A stretch of DNA of 64,000 nucleotides from the NCBI GenBank assembly GCA_049487715.1, contig CP150587.1, forward strand, positions 62,001 to 126,000, given 5' to 3'. The notes under the pieces are model-generated. The model was not told the origin of the DNA. It saw only the letters and a list, made by a program, of their open reading frames with translations, and ran no database searches. The stretch is from Pycnococcus provasolii (taxonomy: Eukaryota; Chlorophyta; Pseudoscourfieldiophyceae; Pseudoscourfieldiales). Positions 11,401 to 21,506 of the stretch are shown piece after piece (within the stretch, counting starts at the first letter, position 1; each line of letters begins with the position of its first letter). A program made the position numbers and the translations under genes.

Positions 11401-14400
11401 CGACGCCTGCTTCGCCGCAGCATACGCCTGCGCGCGAGCGTCCGCCTGCTTCTGACGCTGAGCATCGCGCTGCTCGCGCGCCCTCAAGTCAGCCGCAGCT
11501 TGTGCCCTCGCCTGCTCGTCCGCCTGCTGCTTCGATTGCGCCTGCACTTGCGGCGAGGGAACTGCCGGCGCCGGAGCAGATGACGGCATCGCACGGGGCG
11601 ACGGCAGCGGCGACGCCTGCTTCGCCGCAGCATACGCCTGCGCGCGAGCGTCCGCCTGCTTCTGACGCTGAGCATCGAGCTGCTCGCGCGCCCTCAAGTC
11701 AGCCGCAGCTTGTGCCCTCGCCTGCTCGTCCGCCTGCTGCTTCGATTGCGCCTGCGCTTGCGGCGAGGGAACTGCCGGCGCCGGAGCAGATGATGGCATC
11801 GCACGGGGCGACGGCAGCGGCGACGCCTGCTTCGCCGCAGCATACGCCTGCGCGCGAGCGTCCGCCTGCTTCTGACGCTGAGCATCGAGCTGCTCGCGCG
11901 CCCTCAAGTCAGCCGCAGCTTGTGCCCTCGCCTGCTCGTCCGCCTGCTGCTTCGATTGCGCCTGCGCTTGCGGCGAGGGAACTGCCGGCGCCGGAGCAGA
12001 TGATGGCATCGCACGGGGCGACGGCGGCGGCGACGCCTGCTTCGCCGCAGCATACGCCTGCGCGCGAGCGTCCGCCTGCTTCTGACGCTGAGCATCGCGC
12101 TGCTCGCGCGCCCTCAAGTCAGCCGCAGCTTGTGCCCTCGCCTGCTCGTCCGCCTGCTGCTTCGATTGCGCCTGCACTTGCGGCGAGGGAACTGCCGGCG
12201 CCGGAGCAGATGACGGCATCGCACGGGGCGACGGCAGCGGCGACGCCTGCTTCGCCGCAGCATACGCCTGCGCGCGAGCGTCCGCCTGCTTCTGACGCTG
12301 AGCATCGAGCTGCTCGCGCGCCCTCAAGTCAGCCGCAGCTTGTGCCCTCGCCTGCTCGTCCGCCTGCTGCTTCGATTGCGCCTGCGCTTGCGGCGAGGGA
12401 ACTGCCGGCACTGCTGCAGATGATGGCATCGCACGGGGCGACGGCGGCGGCGACGCCTGCTTCGCCGCAGCATACGCCTGCGCGCGAGCGTCCGCCTGCT
12501 TCTGACGCTGAGCATCGAGCTGCTCGCGCGCCCTCAAGTCAGCCGCAGCTTGTGCCCTCGCCTGCTCGTCCGCCTGCTGCTTCGATTGCGCCTGCGCTTG
12601 CGGCGAGGGAACTGCCGGCACTGCTGCAGATGATGGCATCGCACGGGGCGACGGCGGCGGCGACGCCTGCTTCGCCGCAGCATACGCCTGCGCGCGAGCG
12701 TCCGCCTGCTTCTGACGCTGAGCATCGCGCTGCTCGCGCGCCCTCAAGTCAGCCGCAGCTTGTGCCCTCGCCTGCTCGTCCGCCTGCTGCTTCGATTGCG
12801 CCTGCACTTGCGGCGAGGGAACTGCCGGCGCCGGAGCAGATGACGGCATCGCACGGGGCGACGGCAGCGGCGACGCCTGCTTCGCCGCAGCATACGCCTG
12901 CGCGCGAGCGTCCGCCTGCTTCTGACGCTGAGCATCGAGCTGCTCGCGCGCCCTCAAGTCAGCCGCAGCTTGTGCCCTCGCCTGCTCGTCCGCCTGCTGC
13001 TTCGATTGCGCCTGCGCTTGCGGCGAGGGAACTGCCGGCGCCGGAGCAGATGATGGCATCGCACGGGGCGACGGCGGCGGCGACGCCTGTTCCACGCCTG
13101 CTTCGCCGCAGCATACGCCTGCGCGCGAGCGTCCGCCTGCTTCTGACGCTGAGCATCGAGCTGCTCGCGCGCCCTCAAGTCAGCCGCAGCTTGTGCCCTC
13201 GCCTGCTCGTCCGCCTGCTGCTTGGATTGCGCCGCCCGTGGTGACGAGGGAACTGCCGGCGCCGGAGCAGATGACGGCATCGCACGGGGCGACGGCAGCG
13301 GCGACGCCTGCTTCGCCGCAGCATACGCCTGCGCGCGAGCGTCCGCCTGCTTCTGACGCTGAGCATCGAGCTGCTCGCGCGCCCTCAAGTCAGCCGCAGC
13401 TTGTGCTCTCGCCTGCTCGTCCGCCTGCTGCTTCGATTGCGCCTGCGCTTGCGGCGAGGGAACTGCCGGCGCCGGAGCAGATGACGGCATCGCACGGGGC
13501 GACGGCAGCGGCGACGCCTGCTTCGCCGCAGCATACGCCTGCGCGCGAGCGTCCGCCTGCTTCTGACGCTGAGCATCGAGCTGCTCGCGCGCCCTCAAGT
13601 CAGCCGCAGCTTGTGCCCTCGCCTGCTCGTCCGCCTGCTGCTTCGATTGCGCCTGCACTTGCGGCGAGGGAACTGCCGGCGCCGGAGCAGATGACGGCAT
13701 CGCACGGGGCGACGGCAGCGGCGACGCCTGCTTCGCCGCAGCATACGCCTGCGCGCGAGCGTCCGCCTGCTTCTGACGCTGAGCATCGAGCTGCTCGCGC
13801 GCCCTCAAGTCAGCCGCAGCTTGTGCTCTCGCCTGCTCGTCCGCCTGCTGCTTCGATTGCGCCTGCGCTTGCGGCGAGGGAACTGCCGGCGCCGGAGCAG
13901 ATGACGGCATCGCACGGGGCGACGGCGGCGGCGACGCCTGCTTCGCCGCAGCATACGCCTGCGCGCGAGCGTCCGCCTGCTTCTGACGCTGAGCATCGAG
14001 CTGCTCGCGCGCCCTCAAGTCAGCCGCAGCTTGTGCTCTCGCCTGCTCGTCCGCCTGCTGCTTCGATTGCGCCTGCGCTTGCGGCGAGGGAACTGCCGGC
14101 ACTGCTGCAGATGATGGCATCGCACGGGGCGACGGCGGCGGCGACGCCTGCTTCGCCGCAGCATACGCCTGCGCGCGAGCGTCCGCCTGCTTCTGACGCT
14201 GAGCATCGAGCTGCTCGCGCGCCCTCAAGTCAGCCGCAGCTTGTGCCCTCGCCTGCTCGTCCGCCTGCTGCTTCGATTGCGCCTGCGCTTGCGGCGAGGG
14301 AACTGCCGGCACTGCTGCAGATGATGGCATCGCACGGGGCGACGGCAGCGGCGACGCCTGCTTCGCCGCAGCATACGCCTGCGCGCGAGCGTCCGCCTGC

Positions 14401-16016
14401 TTCTGACGCTGAGCATCGAGCTGCTCGCGCGCCCTCAAATCAGCCGCAGCTTGTGCCCTCGCCTGCTCGTCCGCCTGCTGCTTCGATTGCGCCGCCCGTG
14501 GTGACGAAGGCGGCGATGTAGACGGCGGTGAAGATGGCGACGGCGACTGCGACTGCTTGGCAGCTAAGAAGGCTTTTGCGCGCTCCTCAGCCTGCTTCTG
14601 ACGCTGAGCATCGCGCTGCTCGCGCGCCCTCAAGTCAGCCGCAGCTTGTGCTCTCGCCTGCTCGTCCGCCTGCTGCTTCGATTGCGCCGCCCGTGGTGAC
14701 GAGGGCGGCGATGTAGACGGCGGTGAAGACGGCGACGGCGACTGCTTGGCAGCTAAGAAGGCTTTTGCGCGCTCCTCAGCCTGCTTCTGACGCTGAGCAT
14801 CGAGCTGCTCGCGCGCCTTCGCATCGGCAGCCGCTCGCGCCTTCGCCTGCTCGTCAGCTTGATGCTGTGTCTGCGCCTGGATTTGAGCATGTGGTTTTTG
14901 TGACGACCTTTTGTCACCTTCTGTGCGTCGGATGCGCTGATTCGGACCGGGTTCCCATGCGATACTTCCGTCGCGCCGTTTCACCATCACTTTGAACTCG
15001 CACGTGTCGATCTCCGTGTTGTTGATTGGCACATCGGCAGACCACACGTCACTGGCTGTCCATTTCAGCGGCAATGCTTTCTGCGGGTCCCAGTTGCCGA
15101 GATCCGTGACAGACCCGGAGACGAATACGCTGTCACCAAATTCGGAGGCGAGATGCACGCGGAGGTGCACCAGCTTCTTCGTGTTGTCCACGTTTTGAAA
15201 ATTCGCTGGTGCTGCTGGGATTTGTCCTGCAGAAGAGTGCTGCTCAGCCTTAGCCTTCGCGAACGCCTGAGCGCGAGATTCCGCCTCTCTTTGCCGTAGA
15301 CCATGTAGTTGCTGCCGCGCCTTTTCGTTTTCTTGAGCCAGCGCTTCGACTTGTTGCCTGAGCTTCTCTCTCGCCTGAGCCTGAGTCACAGCAGGATACG
15401 ACGTCGTTGGTGGCGGTGGTGGTGGAGTTGTGGTCTCCTCGTTCGCGTCGTCTCGGTCCTCGTCTCTTCGTATGCGTTGGTTGGGTCCAGATTCCCAGCT
15501 GATGGACCCGTCGCTCCGCTTGACCATCACCTTGAACTCGCAGGCGTCGATGAGGTCTTCGTCGATGGGAATGTCAGCGGCCCAGACGTCGCTGTCTGTC
15601 CACGTGAGTGGAATCGCCTTTTCGGGATCCCAGTTCCCGAGCCGGTCGACGCTTCCGCATACGAGCACGCTGGCCCCATGCTCGCACGGGTAGTAGACGC
15701 GGAAGTGCACAACTTTCGCCTTTTTGGTATTGATTGACGTCGCACCGGTATTCTCGGCAAGTTGCATCGCTTTCGCCTCTGCGAACTGCCTCGCTCGTTC
15801 TTGAGCTTTTTCGAGTTTCTCCGATTCCAGAGAACGACGTCGTAAGGATTCCTCGTCTGAGATTCCCACGGACGAAGCGCCAGCACCATCGTGTTTGATT
15901 TGGATTGCCGCCGAGATCCAGCGAGGTCGAATACGAGGTCCAGCATGCGTACGGCTGGAGACGAACGCCACTGCGCGCCCAGCGCCATGGCGCTGGCCCG
16001 GCGCGTGCACGAGCAT
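2449..16016 (-). CDS. Gene A: giant CBM20 repeat protein (frameshifted)
   Basis: ATG at 16016, stop TAG at 2449-2451. The reading frame shifts once, at an 11-bp insertion (13090-13100). Without it the gene would encode about 4,516 residues. The N-terminal ~40 residues are Arg-rich and low in acidic residues, like a plastid transit peptide. Two CBM20 starch-binding domains follow at ~101-183 and ~281-363, each with GNWDP, a DVW tryptophan and a WE-x-GPNQ end. The rest is tandem helical modules of the type ADAKAREQLDAQRQKQAEERAK joined by Pro/Ser/Ala linkers, then a long Ala-rich coiled coil, eight lysines, a hydrophobic segment (GIATAVGFAAAFVL) and RKVLTGV. CBM20 binds starch, so plastid starch or pyrenoid association is likely but inferred. 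Gene B has a related C terminus. The insertion could be an assembly error in the repeats, a real lesion, or population variation. Confidence 0.8.
4060..5170 (-). repeat. 330-bp tandem repeats in gene A
   Basis: About three and a third units of 330 bp (110 residues), each holding two helical modules (AREQLDMQRKKQAEERAKAY and RRADAAKQAEERAKAF) with linkers of APAPRMRPQQDDQ and PVAPPAPAAPA. Copies differ at only a few positions. A further copy series lies at about 5940-6700. Confidence 0.85.
4405..7540 (-). repeat. 1539-bp higher-order direct duplication in gene A
   Basis: The block from ~4405 to ~6000 recurs 1539 bp further on at ~5944-7540 with near identity (for example the stretches beginning 5193, 5335 and 5442 recur at 6732, 6874 and 6981). 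1539 is 513 codons, so the frame is kept. The block includes part of the 330-bp array plus modules not found elsewhere, including the LRLWSRQKQTEER segment. Confidence 0.85.
8030..9975 (-). repeat. 234-bp tandem array in gene A (~8 units)
   Basis: About eight units of 234 bp (78 residues), with landmark strings recurring near 8195, 8430, 8664, 8898, 9132, 9366, 9600 and 9834. Each encodes one helical module (AREALNAQRQKQAEDRARLF) and a Ser/Pro/Ala linker (SSPSSSPPSSPRAVAASAAA). Variation is limited to a few codons such as APPAR/ALPAR and APAV/APAM. Confidence 0.9.
10760..14510 (-). repeat. 210-bp tandem array in gene A (~18 units)
   Basis: About eighteen units of 210 bp (70 residues) keep exact register except at the insertion at 13090-13100. 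Each encodes ADLRAREQLDAQRQKQADAR, AQAYAAAKQ and a linker such as SPPPSPRAMPSSAPAPAVPS. Differences are a handful of alternating codons (L/R after REQ, PLP/PPP, APAP/AAVP, QAQ/QVQ) that recur in different combinations, a pattern expected from unequal exchange or gene conversion. Confidence 0.92.
13090..13100 (-). other. 11-bp insertion breaking gene A
   Basis: Every other 210-bp unit reads GACGCCTGCTTCGCC on the plus strand here; this one has 11 extra bases between GACGCCTG and CTTCGCC. On the coding strand the word CAGGCGT occurs twice, separated by GGAA, as after a slippage or duplication event. The frame upstream runs on into Arg-rich sequence, and the frame downstream has no ATG of its own near the break. 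Confidence 0.85.
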
Positions 16017-16939
16017 GGCTTTTTGGGACAGAAATGAAGTGGCGAAAAGCAGATAGGAGGGTACAACTGCCTCAACTGAAAAAAACTATCGTAGAGCAAA
16101 CACGGATGTCGAGGGCGAGAACGGCTCCCGGGTGCGCCCTTCGAGCCCCCTTCAAGGCAGATTTATACCACTGTTAGGGGAGTGTCTTTGGTCGGGCGTT
16201 TAAGTCCACGGTTTCTAATTACCCTCCCTTATCCGTTTCTGCCGCTCACTTTACCCCCTTTTCCTGAAACAGCCTTTTTCCGCTTTTTCGTCATTTTTCC
16301 TTGCTTTTTCGCCCTTTTTTCTTCCCGGAAACGTTTCCTCCCTTTTTTTTCCCTTCCTTTTTCCTTTCTTTTTCCATCGCAACCGCATTCGCCAAGCGCC
16401 CATTCATCGTTGGCAATCCCATCAACATGGTCGTGCCATACGCCTTGCTAACTTTATGGACATTCAGGAGCTGAATGCCTAAAATCAACGGAGATTTCCC
16501 TCCATGCAGCTTGTGGCTTGCATTTCTTGCTCAAAACACGGAAATCAAGGCAAAATCAACACCGCCGCTCTCTTTTCCACTTTATTATCCACTTGCGGGA
16601 GGCGTCGACATCTCCTTCGCCGTTCTTTTCAAACAACCACGCCAACAAGTCCGCGGGAGGATTTGATGGGAGGATTACGTACAGTAGGTCGATTGCAAGG
16701 GATCCCATATCCATCTGGCACAACTATTTAAACTCAACTCTACGAGGTGTTTGAACCACAACAGGAGAAAAGGAGTGGTTCGGAGAAGATTAGTCTACGA
16801 TGGTTCCCCAGCTACCAGCTACCACTCCTGACTGAATAGAGACAAAGTTACTTAAGGTTTTCTGTCCATTAAAAAAGTAAAAAGTAAAAGAGCCCACCTC
16901 TCTTAAGCCATCGATTGAATTCAGTTGTTTATATGTACT
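16017..16939. other. Intergenic between genes A and B
   Basis: No credible gene is seen. The stretch is pyrimidine-rich on the plus strand (16255-16375, C/T runs with CCCTTTTTTC words) and AT-rich near 16860-16935. It should hold the promoter of A at its left end and the 3' UTR of B at its right end. Confidence 0.6.
16158..16170 (-). promoter_or_regulatory. Possible TATA box of gene A
   Basis: The minus strand reads GGTATAAATCTG, about 145 bases upstream of the ATG at 16016. It matches a TATA box by sequence only; the transcription start is unknown. Confidence 0.35.
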
Positions 16940-19261
16940 CTAAACTCCAGTCAACACCTTGCGCATCACAAACACCGCACAGAGTCCAGCCGCGGTTACC
17001 AAACCCGCCCCAGTCGGGCTGGCGAACTCGCGTAAAGTCTCCGCATGCTTCTCCCAGAAAGGCTTTGTTGGCTCGCTCGCCGCCTTGAGCTTAGGTGTAT
17101 CGTCCATTTCAGCCCTAGCCTCCTTCACAGCCGCCTGCGCCCTCTCCTTCACGTCATCCGCATGAAGCAGCTGTTCCGTCCTATTCACAGCACGCATCTT
17201 ATCCTCCACATCCTGCTGTCGCCTCGCACGAATCCACTCCAAAGCTGTCACATCAGCCTCAGCCTTTGACAGTGCCTCGCCTTCCGCAGCCATCCTGGCA
17301 TTTGCGGTAGCCAGCCGATCATCCGCCTGCGTCCTCGCGATGCTTGCGGCGGCAGCCGCCTGCATCTTTGCAATCGCATGGGCGTTAGACTCGGCGGCAG
17401 CCGTGGCTGTGGCGGCATCGATCGGTTTGAATTTCGGCACCTTGAGCATGTACTGCGAAACCGCTCCGCGTACCTCCGACTGCGCCTCGGCGGAGGCAGC
17501 CTTCTCGGCAGCACGGCACTGCGCTTGCCAATCCGTCGCAATCTTCAGCTCCTCTTTCGCCGCGAGGTAAGATTGCTTGCGCATCTCCACCTCCCCGTTC
17601 CGCCTCTCCCTCACATCCTCGAGATCCTTGAGGTCAGCCTGTGCTTTTGCAAGTGCCTCGGAATTTGCCCTCAGCCTAGCAGCTTGCGCAGCCTCATCCT
17701 CAAACATTTTCGCCTTGGCAGCTGCGGCGGCAGCCTCCGCCTCCGCCCTCGCGATGGCTGCTCGTGCAAATGCGGCAGCCTCCTCCGCCTCCTGCCTTGC
17801 GGTGGCAGCCTTGTACGCCTCCGCGTTTGCAATCTCCGCGGCGGCATTCGCAGCTCTCTGCTCAGCCATTGCCCTGGCAGTCGCGGCATTCGCAGCCTCC
17901 TGCTTCAGCATCTTTGCCTTTACTGACGCGGCTTCAGCCCTCTCCTCCGCCCGGATTCTCTCCCCAGCCATGAGGATCGCCTCGTCCTCGGCTTTTTCCT
18001 TCGTCATAGCCGCGGAAGTCATCGACTGCTCAATCTTGATTGCCATGAACTCCCTTGCACGTTCGTCAGCCTCCTCCTGCCTCTTCATCATAAGTTCGTC
18101 GCGAGCTTGCATCTGCTCCGTACTCGCGGGTTGCGCTTGCGTGTTTGCCTTTCCAATCGCTGCGGCAAACGTATCCGTCTCCGAGCCAGCTCCTGCGATA
18201 TGTTGTGCGGGTGGTGCGGGTGCAGCCTTCGCTTCCGCGTACGCCCTCGCACGAGCCTCCATATCCTGCTGCCGAGATGTCAGAGGAGGAGAAGGAGGAG
18301 GAGGAGAAGGAGAAGGAGGAGGAGGAGGAGGAGGAGGGGATGCTGCTGTCTGCTGGTGTCGCTCAAAGTGAGCCTCTGCCCGTATTGCTCGCGCCTCTGC
18401 GTGCGCCTCCTCTACACTGACGACGTGACCTGACCGACTGAGCGTTCGATTTGCGCCCGTTGGTTTCAACGCAGATGGTGGGGATGGAGGAGCAGGAGAC
18501 GGAGGAGACGGAGGAGGAGCGGCGGGTGTGGGTGCGTGTGCGGATGTTGCAGCTCCCTTCGCCTCGGCGTATGCCCTTGCTCGTGCCTCCGCCTCCTGTT
18601 TGCGTCGAGCCTCCAGCTCAAAACGAGCCTTTGCGTTCGCCTCCGCCCTTGCCACGGCATCGTCCGCCGTCTGTTGTGGTGGGGTTGGAGGAGGTGGTGG
18701 AGGTGGTGGTGGAGGAGGTGATGGTGGTGGAGGAGAAGAAAATGCCGTCTGCGGCATTTGGACGTGTGGTGCGTTTTGCAGACCCTTCGCCTCGGCAAAC
18801 GCCCTCGCCCTTTCCTCCGCTTCTCTCTGGCGTTTCGACTGGAGTTGTTCGCGCGCCATGGCGTTTTCATATTCTCGCGCCCTCGCTTCCGCCTGTTTCG
18901 CCTCCATGGACGGCGAGACTGTTCCGTTTCGCATCTGCGTTGAAGAGTAGTCTTCAAACCCAGACTGCTGCGTGCTGCTTCGGATTGTCGTCGCACGAGC
19001 AGCGACATTTCGAGCAGAATGACTCGGATTATTGGATGACTTCCAATGGTGAGCACCGTCATGCGGTTGATTCAGATGCACATCAGAAGGCTGTTGCTGC
19101 TGCTGGTGGTGGTTGTGGTGAGCAGACGGGGACGACGACGACGCGTGTGCCCCCAAGCGAGACAAGGACGGCTCTCTGTTACGAACACGCCGCCCATTTG
19201 CATATTTTTTTCGCGAGGTGAGGAGCGAGCCAGATACCTGTGCTGAGGCCATGGCTGACAT
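16940..19261 (-). CDS. Gene B: EAKA-module coiled-coil protein
   Basis: I start at the ATG at 19261 (MSAMASAQVSGSLLTSRKKY), giving 773 residues with an Arg/Ser-rich transit-like N terminus. The frame stays open upstream to 19498, but that part reads like UTR. Four helical modules follow (SKRQREAEERARAFAEAKG, LEARRKQEAEARARAYAEAK and two shorter ones) separated by long Pro/Ser linkers. Then comes an Ala-rich coiled coil of about 350 residues, containing VTALEWIRARRQQ, and a hydrophobic tail ending VMRKVLTGV. No CBM20 domain is present. The coiled coil and tail match gene A (VAALEWIRTRRQQ, RKVLTGV), so A and B are neighbouring paralogues with different N-terminal halves. Tail anchoring in a plastid membrane is an inference. 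Confidence 0.8.
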   Translation of the reverse strand: MSAMASAQVSGSLLTSRKKYANGRRVRNREPSLSRLGAHASSSSPSAHHNHHQQQQQPSDVHLNQPHDGAHHWKSSNNPSHSARNVAARATTIRSSTQQSGFEDYSSTQMRNGTVSPSMEAKQAEARAREYENAMAREQLQSKRQREAEERARAFAEAKGLQNAPHVQMPQTAFSSPPPPSPPPPPPPPPPPTPPQQTADDAVARAEANAKARFELEARRKQEAEARARAYAEAKGAATSAHAPTPAAPPPSPPSPAPPSPPSALKPTGANRTLSRSGHVVSVEEAHAEARAIRAEAHFERHQQTAASPPPPPPPPSPSPPPPSPPLTSRQQDMEARARAYAEAKAAPAPPAQHIAGAGSETDTFAAAIGKANTQAQPASTEQMQARDELMMKRQEEADERAREFMAIKIEQSMTSAAMTKEKAEDEAILMAGERIRAEERAEAASVKAKMLKQEAANAATARAMAEQRAANAAAEIANAEAYKAATARQEAEEAAAFARAAIARAEAEAAAAAAKAKMFEDEAAQAARLRANSEALAKAQADLKDLEDVRERRNGEVEMRKQSYLAAKEELKIATDWQAQCRAAEKAASAEAQSEVRGAVSQYMLKVPKFKPIDAATATAAAESNAHAIAKMQAAAAASIARTQADDRLATANARMAAEGEALSKAEADVTALEWIRARRQQDVEDKMRAVNRTEQLLHADDVKERAQAAVKEARAEMDDTPKLKAASEPTKPFWEKHAETLREFASPTGAGLVTAAGLCAVFVMRKVLTGV

Positions 19262-20414
19262 TCTATTCTTCTGCCAGCTTCTGAGGTTGTTGTTGTGGAT
19301 ATGGCAGCTGGTAAAACGTGGTTGTGCACCTCGGGGGATGGAAAAAGAAAAAGCACCCCTTGGAACAAAAAAGAAAAGGGAAGGGACAGAGGAGAGGGAC
19401 TGGTTCTTTTTCTCGAACTCTGACGCGTGTCCGTCTCGAGATATGCAGGAGTTCTCGTGGCTGGGAGAAAAAGGGATAAAATCCGGACTACTGTGCACCT
19501 CGGGAGTCGGGGGGGAATATTACCCTCGCTTCACGCCTATCGTAGGGCTGGGTGTTAGGGTAGGGCTACGATAGGGTTACTTTGCAATGACCACTGGGGT
19601 GTGGTTTTTTCTTTGTTTTTCATGCAGTTTCCCCTCATCTTCCCTCTCTCAAAAAAAAAGGTTCTTTCGACGGTTCGTTGGTTTCCCCTGTTTTTGTCGT
19701 AGTTCTAGAAATGGGAGCGTAGCGTGTACGCCGCCGCGCTGTATGGGCTCCCCCCCCTTCACGCACACACACACGTTTTCTTCTCTTTCTTTTCTCTGGA
19801 TTTGCCTGGGAGGTACCTACATATCGCAGAAATGATGAACTTCGGCCGGCGCATGTGGACCCGGTAGAGGCAGAAATATCACGCATTTGAGCTCGGGACT
19901 GTATGAGCAAATCTTTTTTCTCACGGAAATTCCGGAACGTCTCAATCAAATCTGAATGAAGAAACAGAATTGACCACTTCATGGGGAAGGAACGGGAGGA
20001 ATGAGTTAGGGGTTTGGGTTTGTTTTTCCATATATCATGAGCTTTCGGCACCCCACCAAGAAGCTAAGCTGCGCACGTAAGATACTGAAAAAGCTTTACA
20101 GTTGTCTATGATGGCAACAGTACGGTCTACCAATTGGTTTTCATGATCAGTCACACGCGCACACCTGCCCGAGGCAGCTCACTTCTTCTGAGCTTCTTAA
20201 ATAAAATAAAATCAAACACATTGTGAAATTCTTACAGCCACTCAAAACCTCAAGATTTGTTCTTCTTCTTCTTCCTATTTCATAAATACTCCGCTCTTCT
20301 TTCTTCTCGCCGTCTGTCTCTCTGTCTCTCTCCCTCATAAGCAGCAGATACAAAACAAAAATCAGATGGTTAGCACCAACCAACCAACCTATACCATCAT
20401 CGTCGTCATCATCA
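19262..20414. other. Intergenic between genes B and C
   Basis: No credible gene is seen. A plus-strand GGGTTAGGG-like patch lies near 19547-19580 (GGGTGTTAGGGTAGGGCTACGATAGGG). Pyrimidine runs lie at 19610-19660 and 19780-19800, CTT repeats at 20262-20276 and CAT/CGT triplets at 20395-20418. Confidence 0.55.
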
Positions 20415-21506
20415 TCATGCCGTGCACCATGCTTGCACACTCGCCACCAGGCCACTGGTGGTTCCAGGATTCGGCACCGCTAGGCTTTTCACACTCTCTC
20501 CGTATGATGAAGACGAGTAGTAGTTCTGCCCCTCCTTCCACGATTCGCCACTGAATGAGGGCGCGGAAGACTCCATCGAGTTCGCAGCCTTCGCCTCGTC
20601 GTAAGCCTTCTGCTTGTCCGACGCCTCCTGCTGATCAACCGCTTTCGGCGGCGGCAAACTGCAAGACGGAGCTGCGGCACCAGCGCCAAATTGCCTACGA
20701 ACCTCCGATGCCTTTTGCTTCGCCTCCTGGTATGCCCTCAAGCGAGTGTCCGAATCCTTCTCACGGATCGACTGAATCTCGTCGCGAGCCTTGAAGTACG
20801 CCTCCTCGTCCGCCTGCGCCTTCGCCATACCAGCAGCCGCAAACGCCTTAGGCTTCGCCTCCATTCTGCGGATGGACTGTATCTGTTCACGAGCTCGAGC
20901 GTAAGCTTTCGTGTCCGCGCGCGTCTTCGCTTCACTGGCGGCTGCATACGCCCCCTCCTTCGCCGCCAGCCACGCCTGGCGGCGTTCCTCCGCCCCTCTC
21001 TGCCTCCTCACTGCGATCTCGGCGCGTGCCTTGGCGTAATCCGCCTGCATATTTTCCGCGGATGCGGACACGGATCCTGTTCCGTGAACGGGCGCGTTGA
21101 AGTCTGGCAAGACGACTTCTGCATGTTCCTGTTCTGGTTCAGCTTCGACTTCTGCTGTACTCCACGAATCCGTTTCGTTTGTTCTTGAAGTGCCCGCGGC
21201 CGATCCTCCTTCCTTGGCCGCCAGCCACGCGAGCCTCCTCTGCTCTTCTTGTTGACGCCTCGTCTCTCTAAGAAGCGCCCTGGCCTGCGCGACATTCGAA
21301 GGGGACACGGAGTCGCGAGACGAGGCATTCGAGGAAGATGGGGACGGTGTGGCGCACAAGGTAAGAACACGGGACGCGCAAGCAGCTGTGCAAGGGCGTG
21401 CGGTCACCTTACTAGGTGCCTGGTGACGTCGAGAGCTGAGAGAGGGGGTGCTAGGTGCCCGAGCGCGGATGCGAGCCATATGTTTCGTGCTGCTGATGGC
21501 GGCCAT
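20415..21506 (-). CDS. Gene C: small EAKA-module protein
   Basis: Starting at the ATG at 21506 (MAAISSTKHMARIRARAPST) gives 363 residues. The first ~60 are rich in Ser, Arg and Ala with no acidic residues, as in a plastid transit peptide. The frame is open further upstream, but that sequence looks like 5' UTR. Five degenerate helical modules follow: RETRRQQEEQRRLAWLAAKE, VRRQRGAEERRQAWLAAKEG, IQSIRRMEAKPKAFAAA, IQSIREKDSDTRLRAYQEAK and DKQKAYDEAKAAN. There is no CBM20 domain and no hydrophobic tail; the end is Ser/Tyr-rich (NYYSSSSYGES). Same strand and module type as A and B, so it belongs to the same local family. Function unknown. Confidence 0.72.
   Translation of the reverse strand: MAAISSTKHMARIRARAPSTPSLSSRRHQAPSKVTARPCTAACASRVLTLCATPSPSSSNASSRDSVSPSNVAQARALLRETRRQQEEQRRLAWLAAKEGGSAAGTSRTNETDSWSTAEVEAEPEQEHAEVVLPDFNAPVHGTGSVSASAENMQADYAKARAEIAVRRQRGAEERRQAWLAAKEGAYAAASEAKTRADTKAYARAREQIQSIRRMEAKPKAFAAAGMAKAQADEEAYFKARDEIQSIREKDSDTRLRAYQEAKQKASEVRRQFGAGAAAPSCSLPPPKAVDQQEASDKQKAYDEAKAANSMESSAPSFSGESWKEGQNYYSSSSYGESVKSLAVPNPGTTSGLVASVQAWCTA

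Noticed and set aside
13095-13095. Separate gene starting at the frameshift in gene A
   Set aside because: The downstream frame would start at a GTG within a repeat unit, with no promoter or transit peptide; one broken gene explains it better.
10760-14510. CRISPR array
   Set aside because: Units are 210 bp, coding, in frame and lack unique spacers; the genome is eukaryotic.
7977-14521. Very long plus-strand open frames (up to 840 codons) opposite gene A
   Set aside because: They arise because a long in-frame repeat lacking stops in one antisense phase repeats that property in each unit. Their composition (Pro/Arg/His-rich) and lack of any domain show they are shadows of gene A, whose frame carries CBM20 domains.
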